Of a stretch of 64,000 nt of DNA, positions 53,715 to 63,574 are shown piece by piece. This stretch comes from an uncultured Clostridia bacterium (GTDB lineage Bacteria > Bacillota > Clostridia > UBA1212 > UBA1255). Below the pieces are notes generated by a model that ran no database searches, had not been told where the DNA came from, and saw nothing but the letters and a program-made list of their open reading frames with translations. The stretch covers positions 1-64,000 of the forward strand of contig CAJFUB010000036.1 in the NCBI GenBank assembly GCA_904420095.1, in the 5' to 3' direction. Made by a program: the position numbers and the translations under genes. Numbering within the stretch: the stretch's first letter is position 1; each line of letters opens with the position of its first letter.

Positions 53715-54113
53715 ATGCAAATTACTGACGTTATAGCTGATATGTTGACGCGGATCAGAAACGCGGGAACGGCAAAGCAGGAAACGGTCGACGTACCGGC
53801 TTCGAATGTGAAAAGCGCAATTGCCCGGATTCTTGCGGAGGAAGGATACGTAAAAGAAGTGCAGACGATCGACGACGGCAAGCAGGGCGTGATTCGCTTG
53901 TATTTGAAATATACCGACAGCAAAAGACCTGTTATTTCGGGAATCAAAAGGATTTCAAAGCCCGGTCTGCGCGTGTACGCGTCAAAAGACGAACTGCCGA
54001 AGGTGCTGGGTGGTCTCGGCGTTGCAATTATTTCGACTTCAAGCGGCATTATGACCGATAAAAAAGCGAGAAAGCTCGGAATCGGCGGAGAAGTAATGGC
54101 TTATATTTGGTAA
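53715..54113 (+). CDS. rpsH: 30S ribosomal protein S8
   Basis: 132 residues. [19 protein letters not shown] at the start and [20 protein letters not shown] at the end. S8 represses the spc operon in proteobacteria; no site for this was sought here. Confidence 0.97.
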   Translation: MQITDVIADMLTRIRNAGTAKQETVDVPASNVKSAIARILAEEGYVKEVQTIDDGKQGVIRLYLKYTDSKRPVISGIKRISKPGLRVYASKDELPKVLGGLGVAIISTSSGIMTDKKARKLGIGGEVMAYIW

Positions 54114-54179
54114 ATAAATCTGAAAAGTACGGTCCTGTGAATCGGACGGTACGGAATCTTAAGATTGGAGGAACAAAAA

Positions 54180-54731
54180 ATGTCAAGAATCGGCAAAAAG
54201 CCTGTGACAATCCCTGAGGGCGTAACGGCAGAGCTTTTAGACGCTCATACGCTGCAGGTGAAAGGCGCGAAGGGAATGCTTACGGAGCATTTTCATCCGA
54301 ATATGCAGATCAGCATCGAAAACGGGGAAATCCTTGTTGCGCGCAGCTCTGACGAGAAGCAGGACCGCTCTCTTCATGGCCTTACGCGTTCGCTGATCCA
54401 GAACATGGTTGACGGCGTGACAAAGGGCTATGTCAAGGAGCTTGAAATCAACGGTGTCGGCTACAGAGCGGCGCTGCAGGGGAAAACGCTCGTTCTGAAC
54501 GTCGGCTTTTCTCATCAGATTAATATGGACCCGCCGGAGGGTATCACAATCGAGGTTCCCGCACAGAACAAAATTATCATCAAGGGAATCGACAAGCAGA
54601 TGGTGGGCGAATTTGCGGCGAAGGTAAGAGGCAAGAAGCCTCCGGAGCCGTATAAGGGCAAGGGCATTAAATACGTCGACGAGGTCATCCGGCGTAAAGA
54701 AGGCAAGACCGGCGGCGCCGGAAAGAAATAA
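54180..54731 (+). CDS. rplF: 50S ribosomal protein L6
   Basis: 183 residues from the ATG at 54180 behind TTGGAGGA. SRIGKKPVTIPEGV at the start and PEPYKGKGIKYVDEVIRRKE near the end. The 66-base gap before it includes a weak GTACGGTCC...GGACGGTAC-like inverted stretch (54128-54152). Confidence 0.97.
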   Translation: MSRIGKKPVTIPEGVTAELLDAHTLQVKGAKGMLTEHFHPNMQISIENGEILVARSSDEKQDRSLHGLTRSLIQNMVDGVTKGYVKELEINGVGYRAALQGKTLVLNVGFSHQINMDPPEGITIEVPAQNKIIIKGIDKQMVGEFAAKVRGKKPPEPYKGKGIKYVDEVIRRKEGKTGGAGKK

Positions 54732-54749
54732 GAAAGGGAGTGACGCAAT

Positions 54750-55118
54750 ATGGCAAAGAAATTAAGTAAAAATCAGCTTCGTCAGAGAAGACATCTGCGT
54801 GTCAGAAAGCATATCAGCGGAACACCTGAACGCCCGAGACTCAATGTATTCAGAAGCCTTTCCAATATTTATGCACAGATCATAGACGATACGACGGGAA
54901 ATACGCTGGTATCCGCGTCTACGCTGGAGCAGGCCGTTAAAGAAAAAGTTTCCAACGGCGGCAATGTGGAAGCGGCGAAGGAAGTCGGCAGGCTTGTAGC
55001 GGAGAAGGCTCTGGCTGCCGGAATTACAACGGTCGTATTTGACCGCGGCGGTTACGTATATCACGGAAGAGTCAAGGAGCTTGCCGAAGCCGCTCGTGAA
55101 GCCGGCCTCAGCTTCTAA
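54750..55118 (+). CDS. rplR: 50S ribosomal protein L18
   Basis: 122 residues. [20 protein letters not shown] and later [19 protein letters not shown]. Binds 5S rRNA with L5. Confidence 0.97.
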   Translation: MAKKLSKNQLRQRRHLRVRKHISGTPERPRLNVFRSLSNIYAQIIDDTTGNTLVSASTLEQAVKEKVSNGGNVEAAKEVGRLVAEKALAAGITTVVFDRGGYVYHGRVKELAEAAREAGLSF

Positions 55119-55138
55119 AGGCGTAAGGAGGATAAACT

Positions 55139-55639
55139 ATGGAACATAATAATTCCAACACATCAGAGTATAAAGAGAAAGTCGTACATCTGGGAAAAGT
55201 TACGAAGGTTGTAAAAGGCGGACGTAACTTCAGATGGAGCGCCCTTGTAGTGGTAGGCAATGAAAACGGACGCGTCGGCGTCGGCCTTGGCAAAGCAGCC
55301 GAAGTGACAGAGGCGATTCGTAAGGGCGTTGAGGACGCCAAAAAGAATATTATCACGGTTCCAATGGTAGGCACGACGATCCCGCATGAGATCATCGGAA
55401 AATTCGGCGCAGGCGAGGTGCTTCTCAAGCCGGCCGCCGAAGGTACCGGCGTAATCGCAGGCGGCCCTGTCAGAGCCGTTATCGAATTGTCGGGGATTCG
55501 CGATATCAGAACGAAATCGCTGCGCTCCAACAATCCTATTAATATGGTTCGTGCGACGATCGACGCGCTGACTTCTATGATGACGGCTGAAAAGGTCGCG
55601 AAGCTGCGCGGAAAAACGGTCGACGAGATCTTTGAATAA
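55139..55639 (+). CDS. rpsE: 30S ribosomal protein S5
   Basis: 166 residues. The double-stranded RNA binding block [19 protein letters not shown] and [19 protein letters not shown] are seen, followed by [19 protein letters not shown]. Important for decoding accuracy. Confidence 0.97.
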   Translation: MEHNNSNTSEYKEKVVHLGKVTKVVKGGRNFRWSALVVVGNENGRVGVGLGKAAEVTEAIRKGVEDAKKNIITVPMVGTTIPHEIIGKFGAGEVLLKPAAEGTGVIAGGPVRAVIELSGIRDIRTKSLRSNNPINMVRATIDALTSMMTAEKVAKLRGKTVDEIFE

Positions 55640-55651
55640 GGGGGAAATACA

Positions 55652-55831
55652 ATGGCAAAATTGAAAATAACTCTTACGAGAAGCACGAACAGCGTAATTA
55701 AGAATCAAAAGGCTACGGTTCAGGCATTGGGACTCAAAAAGATTGGAAGCTCGGTGGAACGGGACGACACACCTCAGGTCAGAGGGATGATCAAAGTGGT
55801 CGAGCATCTTGTCAAGGTCGAAGAAATATAA
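55652..55831 (+). CDS. rpmD: 50S ribosomal protein L30
   Basis: 59 residues, [20 protein letters not shown] to HLVKVEEI. The typical ITLTRS and GLKKIGSSV and [12 protein letters not shown] blocks are present. Its start has GGGGGAAATACA upstream. Confidence 0.95.
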   Translation: MAKLKITLTRSTNSVIKNQKATVQALGLKKIGSSVERDDTPQVRGMIKVVEHLVKVEEI

Positions 55832-55845
55832 CAGGAGGTGTTTCC

Positions 55846-56289
55846 ATGAAGCTTGATGAATTACGTCCTGCGGCAGGTTCCAGCCGCGAAGCATACAGAA
55901 AAGGCAGGGGCCACGGATCCGGCAACGGGAAAACAGCCGGAAGAGGGCACAAGGGCCAGAAGGCACGCTCCGGAGGCGGAGTAAGGCCAGGCTTCGAAGG
56001 CGGGCAGACGCCTTTATACAGAAGAATCCCCAAGAGAGGGTTCAATAACAAGATTTTTGCAAAGGTCTACGCTGAAGTGAACGTTTCTGCTCTTGATGTT
56101 TTTGAAGATGGCGCCGTAGTCGACGCTGCCGCGCTTGCGGAAGTCGGTCTTATTAAAAAGCTGTATGACGGAGTAAAAATTCTCGGAAACGGTGATTTAA
56201 ATAAGAAGCTAACGGTAAAGGCCGTTCGTTTTACGAAAAATGCATCTGAAAAAATTGAAAAAGCAGGAGGAAAGGCTGAGGTGATCTGA
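55846..56289 (+). CDS. rplO: 50S ribosomal protein L15
   Basis: 147 residues. [20 protein letters not shown], then a Gly/Lys/Arg-rich loop [19 protein letters not shown] and [17 protein letters not shown]. Its stop shares one base with the secY start. Confidence 0.97.
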   Translation: MKLDELRPAAGSSREAYRKGRGHGSGNGKTAGRGHKGQKARSGGGVRPGFEGGQTPLYRRIPKRGFNNKIFAKVYAEVNVSALDVFEDGAVVDAAALAEVGLIKKLYDGVKILGNGDLNKKLTVKAVRFTKNASEKIEKAGGKAEVI

Positions 56290-57623
56290 TGAAGTTTAAG
56301 GACATTATCGTCAACGCTTTCAGAGTGAAAGAGCTGAGGAAAAAAATGTTTATGACCCTCATGCTTATTCTTGTTTTCAGAATAGGATGTATTATTCCCG
56401 TGCCTGGCTTGACGGACAACGCGTTCAGTCAGCTTTCCAACAACGGAATGTTCCGACTGTATGATATGCTTTCGGGCGGCGCGTTCCAGCAGGTGTCTCT
56501 GTTTGCAATGACAATCAGCCCTTATATTAACGCGTCGATCATTGTCCAGCTGCTTACCGTAGCGATTCCCGCACTCGAAAGAATGCAGAAGGAAGGACCG
56601 GAGGGCAGAAAAAAGCTGAGCAAAATCACAAGGTATATCACACTTGGGCTCGCTTTGTTCCAGTCCATCATGATGTACTTCAACATCCAGTCGGCAACAT
56701 ATAATGTATTCGCCGATTCCGGAAAATTTGACTTTTTCACGTTCCTGATGGTAATTTTTTCCTTCACAGCAGGAACTCTGGTATTGATGTGGCTGGGCGA
56801 AAAGATTACGGAAACCGGTATTGGAAACGGAATTTCCATTATTATCTTTGCCGGAATCGTAGCCGGAGCGCCGAGCGCGGCCGTTATGCTGTACGATATT
56901 ATTAAAGGCGAGAGCATGCAGTCGGCTCTGTATGTCAGAATTATTCTCGTAGCTGCGATTCTGATCGTATTTCTGGCCGTTATCATTGCTGTCGTATGGA
57001 TGGAGGGCGGTGAACGCCGGATTCCCGTTCAATACGCAAAACGCGTCGTCGGGAGGAAAATTTACGGCGGACAGAACACAAACATTCCCCTCAAGGTCAA
57101 TTCGTCGGGAGTTCTTCCGATTATTTTTGCAATGTCCATGCTGCAGTTCCCTGCGACAATCGTTGCGTTTATCGGAAAATCGTCGAGCACAACAGGCTTT
57201 TCAGGCTTTATTAATTCGTTTTCTCAGGGGCAGGGCTGGCCTTACATCATCATTTATGCACTGCTGATCGTAGGGTTTACATTTTTCTATAACATCGTAT
57301 ATTTCGATCCGGTCGATATTGCGAACAACCTGAAGAAAAACGGCGGATTTGTTCCCGGCCTCAGACCGGGCGCTCCGACGGCGGATTATATCAAGCATGC
57401 TTCGCGCCGCGTTACGTGGTTCGGATCGATTTTCCTTGCGCTGCTTGCGATTGCGCCTTCTCTGATTCAGAAGATTACTTCTTATTTTAATTCCGAAATA
57501 GGAAGCATTAATCTCTGGTTTGGAGGAACGACGGTTTTGATCCTCGTAGGCGTTGCGCTGGAAACGGTGCGTCAGCTCGAATCTCAGCTGCTGATGAGAA
57601 ATTACAAAGGATTTTTGGATTAA
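56289..57623 (+). CDS. secY: protein translocase subunit SecY
   Basis: 444 residues with ten membrane helices; the channel of the Sec translocase. GCIIPVPGL near the start, the plug region LSGGAFQQVSLFAMTISPYI (in parts), GGERRIPVQYAKR in the cytoplasmic loop and RPGAPTADYI near the C terminus. Overlaps rplO by one base (TGATG). Confidence 0.97.
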   Translation: MKFKDIIVNAFRVKELRKKMFMTLMLILVFRIGCIIPVPGLTDNAFSQLSNNGMFRLYDMLSGGAFQQVSLFAMTISPYINASIIVQLLTVAIPALERMQKEGPEGRKKLSKITRYITLGLALFQSIMMYFNIQSATYNVFADSGKFDFFTFLMVIFSFTAGTLVLMWLGEKITETGIGNGISIIIFAGIVAGAPSAAVMLYDIIKGESMQSALYVRIILVAAILIVFLAVIIAVVWMEGGERRIPVQYAKRVVGRKIYGGQNTNIPLKVNSSGVLPIIFAMSMLQFPATIVAFIGKSSSTTGFSGFINSFSQGQGWPYIIIYALLIVGFTFFYNIVYFDPVDIANNLKKNGGFVPGLRPGAPTADYIKHASRRVTWFGSIFLALLAIAPSLIQKITSYFNSEIGSINLWFGGTTVLILVGVALETVRQLESQLLMRNYKGFLD

Positions 57624-57643
57624 TGTAACTGGTGGAGGGAAAG

Positions 57644-58294
57644 ATGAACTTAATATTATTAGGACCGCCTGGCGCAGGCAAGGGTACGCAGGCACTGGAG
57701 CTGTCTCAGATATTAAAAATTCCTCATATTTCCACCGGTGAAATCTTCAGAGATAACATCAGAAAAAACACGGAGCTTGGCAAAACGGCAGACATCTATA
57801 TATCGAAAGGTGAGCTTGTGCCGGATGAGATTACGACACAGATCGTAAAAGCTCGTCTGGCACAGCCTGATTGCCAAAAGGGCTTTATACTGGACGGATT
57901 TCCCCGAACGATCCCGCAGGCCGAGGCGCTTGAGCGGATCCTCGGGGCGTCCGGCAGAAAAATCGACTGGATCATTAACATCGTAGTGGATGAGGATACC
58001 ATTGTAGAGCGTCTGTCGAACAGAAAAGTATGCCCGGCATGTAATGAGACTTATCATATGAAGTTTAATCCGGCAGAAAACAATCGATGCAGAAACTGCG
58101 GGACACAGCTTGTGGAACGCGAAGACGACAGACCGGAGGTAATCAGACACAGGATTGCGTCATATCATAAAAAGACGGAGCCTCTTATAGACTTTTACCG
58201 GCACAGGGGAAAGCTTTTGAATGTCCGCAGTGAAAATTCAATTCCGGAATCACTGCAGAACACCCTGTATGCGCTTGGATTGAAGGGAATCTGA
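57644..58294 (+). CDS. adk: adenylate kinase, zinc form
   Basis: 216 residues from the ATG at 57644 (GGAGGG five bases upstream). P loop GPPGAGKGTQA, DGFPRTIPQAEAL, and a long LID domain with two cysteine pairs (CPACNETYH and CRNCG) that bind zinc. Interconverts AMP, ADP and ATP. Confidence 0.97.
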   Translation: MNLILLGPPGAGKGTQALELSQILKIPHISTGEIFRDNIRKNTELGKTADIYISKGELVPDEITTQIVKARLAQPDCQKGFILDGFPRTIPQAEALERILGASGRKIDWIINIVVDEDTIVERLSNRKVCPACNETYHMKFNPAENNRCRNCGTQLVEREDDRPEVIRHRIASYHKKTEPLIDFYRHRGKLLNVRSENSIPESLQNTLYALGLKGI

Positions 58295-58298
58295 TGGA

Positions 58299-59060
58299 AT
58301 GATCAACATCAAATCGAAATCGGAAATTGAAAGGATGAAGGACTCGGGTAAAATCGTTGCCGAGGTTCTCCTGAAGATCGAAGAAAATATTTCGCCCGGC
58401 ATTACGACAAAAGAACTTGACAGAATCGCCTCAGACTATATAATAAAGAATGGTGCCTTTCCGTCCTTTCTCGGAGTGCCGAATTATTACGGAGGGATCA
58501 AGTTCCCCGGTGCGATCTGCGCCTCTTTAAACGGCGAGGTGATTCATGGAATCCCAGACGGCCGCCGTCTGCGGGAGGGAGATATCATCAGCGTTGACGT
58601 AGGCGCATTTTACAACGGGTTTCACGGAGACGCGGCGCGGACTTTTCCCGTCGGAAGGGTTTCCGAGGATGCATTGAAGCTGATCGAGGTAACAAGGCAA
58701 AGCTTTTTCGAAGGACTGAAATTTGTACGACCGAACAACCGGATCTCCGACATATCCGGAGCGATACAGGATTATGCCGAATCTTTTGGTTATTCGATCG
58801 TAAAGGAATACACGGGCCACGGCGTGGGGCGCGAGCTCCATGAGGATCCGGAAGTCCCGAATTACCGGACAAACAGACGGGGACATCGGCTTGCCGCGGG
58901 CATGGCGATCGCAATTGAGCCAATGGTAAACCAGGGCGGAGCGGATATCGTTCTTGCCGCCAACAAATGGACCGTCTATACGAAAGACGGAAAGCTTTCG
59001 GCGCATTACGAAAATACGGTAATTGTGACGGATGACGATCCGCTGATCGTAACGATGTAG
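58299..59060 (+). CDS. map: type I methionine aminopeptidase
   Basis: 253 residues. Removes N-terminal Met. Metal ligands lie in SVDVGAFYNGFHGDAART (two Asp), TGHGVGRELHEDP (His), AIAIEPM (Glu) and HYENTVIVT (Glu). Starts four bases after adk. Confidence 0.97.
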   Translation: MINIKSKSEIERMKDSGKIVAEVLLKIEENISPGITTKELDRIASDYIIKNGAFPSFLGVPNYYGGIKFPGAICASLNGEVIHGIPDGRRLREGDIISVDVGAFYNGFHGDAARTFPVGRVSEDALKLIEVTRQSFFEGLKFVRPNNRISDISGAIQDYAESFGYSIVKEYTGHGVGRELHEDPEVPNYRTNRRGHRLAAGMAIAIEPMVNQGGADIVLAANKWTVYTKDGKLSAHYENTVIVTDDDPLIVTM

Positions 59061-59072
59061 GAGGATGATAGT

Positions 59073-59288
59073 TTGTCGAAGGAAGACTTAATCGAAGTAG
59101 AAGGCGTGATCGCTGAAGTACTGCCGAACTGCATTTTTAAAGTAGAGCTTGCAAACGGACATATGGTGATTGCCCATATATCAGGCAAGCTCAGAACAAA
59201 TTATATTAGAATCGTGAAAGGGGACCATGTCACCCTGGAGTTGTCTCCCTATGATCTGGATCGCGGCCGGATCGTCTGGAGAAAGTGA
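59073..59288 (+). CDS. infA: translation initiation factor IF-1
   Basis: 71 residues from TTG 59073, behind AGGAGGATGA. A single OB fold: [36 protein letters not shown] and [13 protein letters not shown]. Occupies the A site during initiation. Confidence 0.97.
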   Translation: MSKEDLIEVEGVIAEVLPNCIFKVELANGHMVIAHISGKLRTNYIRIVKGDHVTLELSPYDLDRGRIVWRK

Positions 59289-59302
59289 AGGAGGTTTGTG
59301 CC

Positions 59303-59419
59303 ATGAAAGTAAGACCGTCAGTGAAGCCGATCTGCGATAAGTGCAAGATCATTAAAAGAAAAGGCAAGGTTATGGTTATTTGCGACGCTTATCCGAAGCA
59401 TAAGCAAAAGCAAGGCTGA
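59303..59419 (+). CDS. rpmJ: 50S ribosomal protein L36
   Basis: 38 residues, [20 protein letters not shown] to HKQKQG. Zinc ligands Cys (CDKC), Cys (ICD) and His (PKH) identify the zinc form. AAGGAGG lies nine bases before the ATG. The 179 bases to rpsM contain no gene; an AT-rich ATATTATATATT stretch at about 59547 may be a promoter. Confidence 0.95.
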   Translation: MKVRPSVKPICDKCKIIKRKGKVMVICDAYPKHKQKQG

Positions 59420-59598
59420 TGATGCGGCCGGACGAGCTCTCATCCGGCTTGACGAAAGCTTACGAATGGGAGTCAGGAGTATTATCATTTTGAAGTGCGG
59501 CTGCATGCTTGGCATGAGCTTCAGAATGTCGATATATACAATTTATATTATATATTTTTGCAGAAAAGAACAGGAAATTTACGGAGGTGTATTTGCGA

Positions 59599-59967
59599 AT
59601 GGCTCGAATTGCAGGTGTGGACTTGCCGAGAGAAAAACGTGTTGAAATCGGATTAACATATATTTACGGAATCGGAAGATCGAAATCGAACGAGATCCTT
59701 TCGAAGACGGGGATCAATCCGGATACGAGAGTCAGGGATTTAACCGATGATGAAGTCGGAAAATTAAGAGATATTATAGATAAGGAATATGTGGTGGAGG
59801 GAGACGTGCGCAGAGAAGTGTCTCTCAATATCAAGCGTCTTATGGAAATTGGCTGCTACAGAGGCAGACGCCATAAAATGGGACTTCCCGTAAGAGGACA
59901 GAGGACAAAAACCAACGCCAGAACGAGAAAAGGTCCCAGCAAGACTGTAGCCGGCAAGAAGAAATAA
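59599..59967 (+). CDS. rpsM: 30S ribosomal protein S13
   Basis: 122 residues from the ATG at 59599 (GGAGGTG upstream). [31 protein letters not shown] and the basic tail [21 protein letters not shown] in parts. Contacts both tRNA and the 50S subunit. Confidence 0.97.
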   Translation: MARIAGVDLPREKRVEIGLTYIYGIGRSKSNEILSKTGINPDTRVRDLTDDEVGKLRDIIDKEYVVEGDVRREVSLNIKRLMEIGCYRGRRHKMGLPVRGQRTKTNARTRKGPSKTVAGKKK

Positions 59968-59979
59968 GGAGGTTTGATT

Positions 59980-60378
59980 ATGGCTGTTAAGACCAAAAGA
60001 ACTGTCAAGGGCAAAAGAAGAGAGCGAAAATTCGTAGAATTCGGTCAGGCTCACATCCGTTCCAGCTTTAACAATACGATCGTCACGATTACAGATAAAT
60101 CCGGCAACGCAATTTCCTGGGCAAGCGCCGGCGGTCTCGGGTTCCGCGGCTCTAAGAAGAGCACGCCGTTTGCGGCGCAGTCTGCCGCTGAGACGGCGGC
60201 AAAAGCCGCGATGGAGCACGGACTGAAATCCGTTGAGGTATATGTCAGAGGTCCCGGAGCGGGCCGCGAGTCGGCAATCAGAGCGCTGCAGGTCGCCGGC
60301 CTTGACGTTACGATGATCAAGGACGAGACGCCGATCCCGCACAACGGATGCAGGCCGCCCAAGAGAAGAAGAGTTTGA
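59980..60378 (+). CDS. rpsK: 30S ribosomal protein S11
   Basis: 132 residues from the ATG at 59980 behind [40 protein letters not shown] and the end [12 protein letters not shown] are diagnostic. Confidence 0.97.
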   Translation: MAVKTKRTVKGKRRERKFVEFGQAHIRSSFNNTIVTITDKSGNAISWASAGGLGFRGSKKSTPFAAQSAAETAAKAAMEHGLKSVEVYVRGPGAGRESAIRALQVAGLDVTMIKDETPIPHNGCRPPKRRRV

Positions 60379-60396
60379 TTACGGAGGTGTAATGCA

Positions 60397-61029
60397 ATGG
60401 CGAAATATAATGACGCGTCCTGCAGACTTTGCAGAAGAGAGGGCGAAAAGCTTTTTCTGAAGGGTACAAGATGCTATACGGAGAAATGTGCGATTTCCAG
60501 ACCGAAGAGAGGCTACGCCCCCGGTCAGCACGGACAGGCCCGGAAAAAGCAGTCCGAATACTGCCTGCAGCTCAGAGAAAAACAAAAAACAAAAAGATAT
60601 TACGGTATCCTGGAAAAACAGTTCCACACATATTTTGTAATGGCAAGCAAAAAAAGCGGAGTGACGGGTGAAAACCTTTTAGTTCTGCTGGAAAGAAGAC
60701 TGGATAACGTCGTGTATCGCCTTGGACTCGGCTCCTCCAGAGCGGAGGCAAGACAGCTCGTTTTGCATGGGCATTTTACAGTGAACGGCAAACGTGTCAA
60801 TATTCCTTCTTTCCTTGTTTCCGCAAACGACGTGATTGCCGTCTGTGATAAAAGCAGGACGAACGGCAGAATTGCGGAAATTCTGAATGTTACAAGCGGC
60901 CGTGCGATTCCGGAATGGCTTTCCTTCGATGCGGATAAGCTGCAGGGAACCGTGCTGACGTATCCGAAGCGTGAGGATATTGATTTACCTGTACAGGAGC
61001 ATCTCATCGTAGAATTGTACAATAAATAA
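60397..61029 (+). CDS. rpsD: 30S ribosomal protein S4, zinc (C+) form
   Basis: 210 residues. Cysteines in [11 protein letters not shown] and CYTEKC form the N-terminal zinc site. S4 RNA-binding domain: [20 protein letters not shown], then [20 protein letters not shown]. It nucleates 30S assembly. Confidence 0.97.
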   Translation: MAKYNDASCRLCRREGEKLFLKGTRCYTEKCAISRPKRGYAPGQHGQARKKQSEYCLQLREKQKTKRYYGILEKQFHTYFVMASKKSGVTGENLLVLLERRLDNVVYRLGLGSSRAEARQLVLHGHFTVNGKRVNIPSFLVSANDVIAVCDKSRTNGRIAEILNVTSGRAIPEWLSFDADKLQGTVLTYPKREDIDLPVQEHLIVELYNK

Positions 61030-61068
61030 TGTTCGCCGTGAGTAGCTACATTCCAAGGAGGGATTACC

Positions 61069-62028
61069 GTGAATGAAATTGTAAAGCCGAGAATAGAATG
61101 CGTGGCGACAGATGAATTTGACCGTTACGGCAAATTTGTCGTTGAGCCCCTTGAAAGAGGATACGGAATAACATTGGGAAATTCACTCAGGCGGATACTT
61201 CTTTCGTCTTTGCCGGGCTCTGCGGCATTAAATATCAAAATCAAAGGCGCGTGTCATGAATTTACGACGATACCTGGCGTTGTCGAAGACGTAACGGAAA
61301 TTATACTGAATATAAAGTCTGTTGCGTTTAAGATCTATTCGAATGATCCCGAAGCCACAAAAATCGTAAGCATCTCGAAATCCGAGAAGGGTGAAGTGAC
61401 GGCGGCTGATATTGTTTGCGACTCTGATATTGAGGTATTGAATCCCGAGCAGCACATCGCTACGCTGAACGGCGACGCGGAGTTCTCCGTCGAGCTGGAG
61501 GTCGGCACGTCGACCGGCTGGCGGCCGGCAGATAAGAATAAAACGCCGAATATGCCTTTCAGCGTCATTCCGATCGATTCCCTTTTCTCGCCGGTGCCGA
61601 AGGTCAATTATAACGTTGAGAATACGCGCGTCGGAAACGTGACGGATTACGACAAATTAACGCTCGAAGTCTGGACGAACGGCGCAATGACGCCGAAGGA
61701 GGCCATCAGCGAAAGCGCGAAAATCCTTATCGATCAATTTTCTCTCTTTGTAAACCTCGACGAGGAAAAAGAAACAAAGCATGTCGTCGTAGAGAAGGAT
61801 CTTTCGGGAAAGACTGAAAAAATATTGGAAATGAATATAGAGGACCTTGATCTTTCCGTTCGCTCTTACAATTGTCTGAAGCGCGCTTCCGTAAATACGG
61901 TAGGCGATTTGGCGGACAAGACGGAGGAAGAGATGATGAAAGTGCGGAATCTCGGCAGGAAGTCTCTGGAAGAAGTGATCCAGAAGCTGGAATCTCTCGG
62001 ACTTTCGCTCAGAAAAGAAGACGAATGA
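61069..62028 (+). CDS. rpoA: RNA polymerase alpha subunit
   Basis: 319 residues from GTG 61069 behind CCAAGGAGGG. N-terminal assembly domain ([20 protein letters not shown], in parts, then [15 protein letters not shown]) and C-terminal DNA-binding domain ([22 protein letters not shown], in parts, then [19 protein letters not shown]). Full length. Confidence 0.97.
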   Translation: MNEIVKPRIECVATDEFDRYGKFVVEPLERGYGITLGNSLRRILLSSLPGSAALNIKIKGACHEFTTIPGVVEDVTEIILNIKSVAFKIYSNDPEATKIVSISKSEKGEVTAADIVCDSDIEVLNPEQHIATLNGDAEFSVELEVGTSTGWRPADKNKTPNMPFSVIPIDSLFSPVPKVNYNVENTRVGNVTDYDKLTLEVWTNGAMTPKEAISESAKILIDQFSLFVNLDEEKETKHVVVEKDLSGKTEKILEMNIEDLDLSVRSYNCLKRASVNTVGDLADKTEEEMMKVRNLGRKSLEEVIQKLESLGLSLRKEDE

Positions 62029-62063
62029 GGTCACAGACACATTAGACAGGAGGGTATATTCAA

Positions 62064-62588
62064 ATGGCATATAGAAAGCTTGGCCGCTCCGCGGATAAAA
62101 GAAAAGCGATGCTGAAGGGCCTTGTAACGGCGCTTTTGCAGAACGGATCGATTGTAACCACGGAAACACGGGCCAGAGAAGTACAGAGCATTACGGAAAA
62201 AATTATCGCCAAAGCGGTTCGGGAGGCCGATAATTTCACGACGAGACAGGTCAAGGTAAGCAGCGTTCCCGTAGATTCGAAGGGAAAGCGGCAGACAACG
62301 GTCGTGACTTCAAAGAACGGAAGGAAATATACGAAATTTACCGACCGTGAAATCAAGACGGAGTTGGTTCGGATCGACAATCCGCAGCGCCTTGCAGCCA
62401 GAAAGCAGGCGATTGAGTGGGTATACAAGGTCAAAGACGCAGAAGGCAAGAACCTGAACATCGTAAACAAGCTTTTTGACGAAATCGCTCCCAAATACAA
62501 AGATCGTAAAGGCGGATATACAAGGATCTATAAAACGGGACCGAGACGCGGCGATGCGGCTCCGATGGCGATATTGGAATTAGTATAA
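62064..62588 (+). CDS. rplQ: 50S ribosomal protein L17, long form
   Basis: 174 residues, compared with 110-130 usually. The core is YRKLGRSADKRKAMLKGLVT, TTETRAREVQSITEKII and GGYTRIYKTGPRRGDAAPMA. An insertion of about 50 residues (about 60-110: QVKVSSVPVDSKGKRQTTVV onward) accounts for the length; similar insertions are known in some Clostridia. Confidence 0.96.
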   Translation: MAYRKLGRSADKRKAMLKGLVTALLQNGSIVTTETRAREVQSITEKIIAKAVREADNFTTRQVKVSSVPVDSKGKRQTTVVTSKNGRKYTKFTDREIKTELVRIDNPQRLAARKQAIEWVYKVKDAEGKNLNIVNKLFDEIAPKYKDRKGGYTRIYKTGPRRGDAAPMAILELV

Positions 62589-62612
62589 TGAGGCAGGCTT
62601 TATAAAGAGCTT

Positions 62613-62650
62613 GAAACGGGGATTGTCTTCTGAGATAATCCCCGTTTTTT
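62613..62650 (+). terminator. terminator after rplQ
   Basis: Arms AAACGGGGATT and AATCCCCGTTT around GTCTTCTGAGAT, followed by TTTT. It closes the long ribosomal transcript 19 bases before ecfA1. Confidence 0.88.
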
Positions 62651-62668
62651 CCAGCAGGGGTTTTTGTA

Positions 62669-63574
62669 ATGGCGGATTTTATCAGATTTGAAAATGTTTC
62701 CTATACCTATGACGAAACGGAGGAGGACGAGCAGCAGTCCCAAAAGCAGCCGGTCGTTCCGCAAAGAATTCATTATGCCGTGGAGCATGCCGATTTTACG
62801 ATTCAAAAGGGCGAGTTCGTAGCGATTGTCGGGAGAAACGGTTCGGGAAAATCTACGCTTGCCCGCACCATGAACGCACTCCTGCTTCCTTCCGAGGGCG
62901 TTGTCTATGTTAATGAGATTGACACAAGCAGGGAAGAGATGATCTGGGAAATCCGAAGTCATGTCGGCATGGTATTTCAGAATCCCGACAACCAGATCGT
63001 CGGAACCTCCGTGGAAGAGGATGTCGCGTTTGGAATGGAAAATCTTGGCGTCCCGCGCAGTGAAATGCTCCGCCGCATGGATTGGGCGCTTGAAACTGTA
63101 AAACTGGGAAAAGAACGAAAAACAGAACCGCATCTGCTTTCCGGCGGACAGAAGCAGAGATGTGCAATTGCAGGAATTATCGCAATGCAGCCGGACTGCA
63201 TCGTGCTGGATGAAGCAACGGCCATGCTGGATCCGATCGGGCGCAGAGAAGTTCTGGCACTGGTCGAAAAGCTGAATCGGGAGCAGAACATTACGATTGT
63301 ACACATTACGCATCACATGGATGAGGTTGCCCGCGCAGACAGAGTCATTTTAATTGACAGAGCCCGGATTTTGGCAGACACGACGCCCAGAGAACTTTTT
63401 TCTGATGTAGAACGCGTCCGGGCGGCCGGCTTGGAGGTGCCTCAGATTACGGCGCTGATGCATCTCCTGAAGCAGCACGGCCTGCCTGTGCCCGGCGACG
63501 TGATTACGGTAGAAGAAGGCCTTGAGGTACTGACAGCGCTTCTTAGGAAGAACGAGGTGGAATCATGTCGCTGA
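62669..63574 (+). CDS. ecfA1: energy-coupling factor transporter ATPase A1
   Basis: 301 residues. ATPase of the ECF vitamin-uptake module. Walker A GRNGSGKST, Q loop VFQNPDNQIVG, signature LSGGQKQR, Walker B CIVLDEATAMLD, switch His in ITHHMDE. An acidic insert EETEEDEQQSQKQP follows the first strand. It overlaps ecfA2 by ten bases; ecfT is expected beyond the window. Confidence 0.95.
   Translation: MADFIRFENVSYTYDETEEDEQQSQKQPVVPQRIHYAVEHADFTIQKGEFVAIVGRNGSGKSTLARTMNALLLPSEGVVYVNEIDTSREEMIWEIRSHVGMVFQNPDNQIVGTSVEEDVAFGMENLGVPRSEMLRRMDWALETVKLGKERKTEPHLLSGGQKQRCAIAGIIAMQPDCIVLDEATAMLDPIGRREVLALVEKLNREQNITIVHITHHMDEVARADRVILIDRARILADTTPRELFSDVERVRAAGLEVPQITALMHLLKQHGLPVPGDVITVEEGLEVLTALLRKNEVESCR

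Noticed and set aside
54121-54170. CTTAAG at about 54159 as a fifth regulon site
   Set aside because: It lacks the ten-base-spaced TAAAAT box and sits within the ribosome binding region of rplF.
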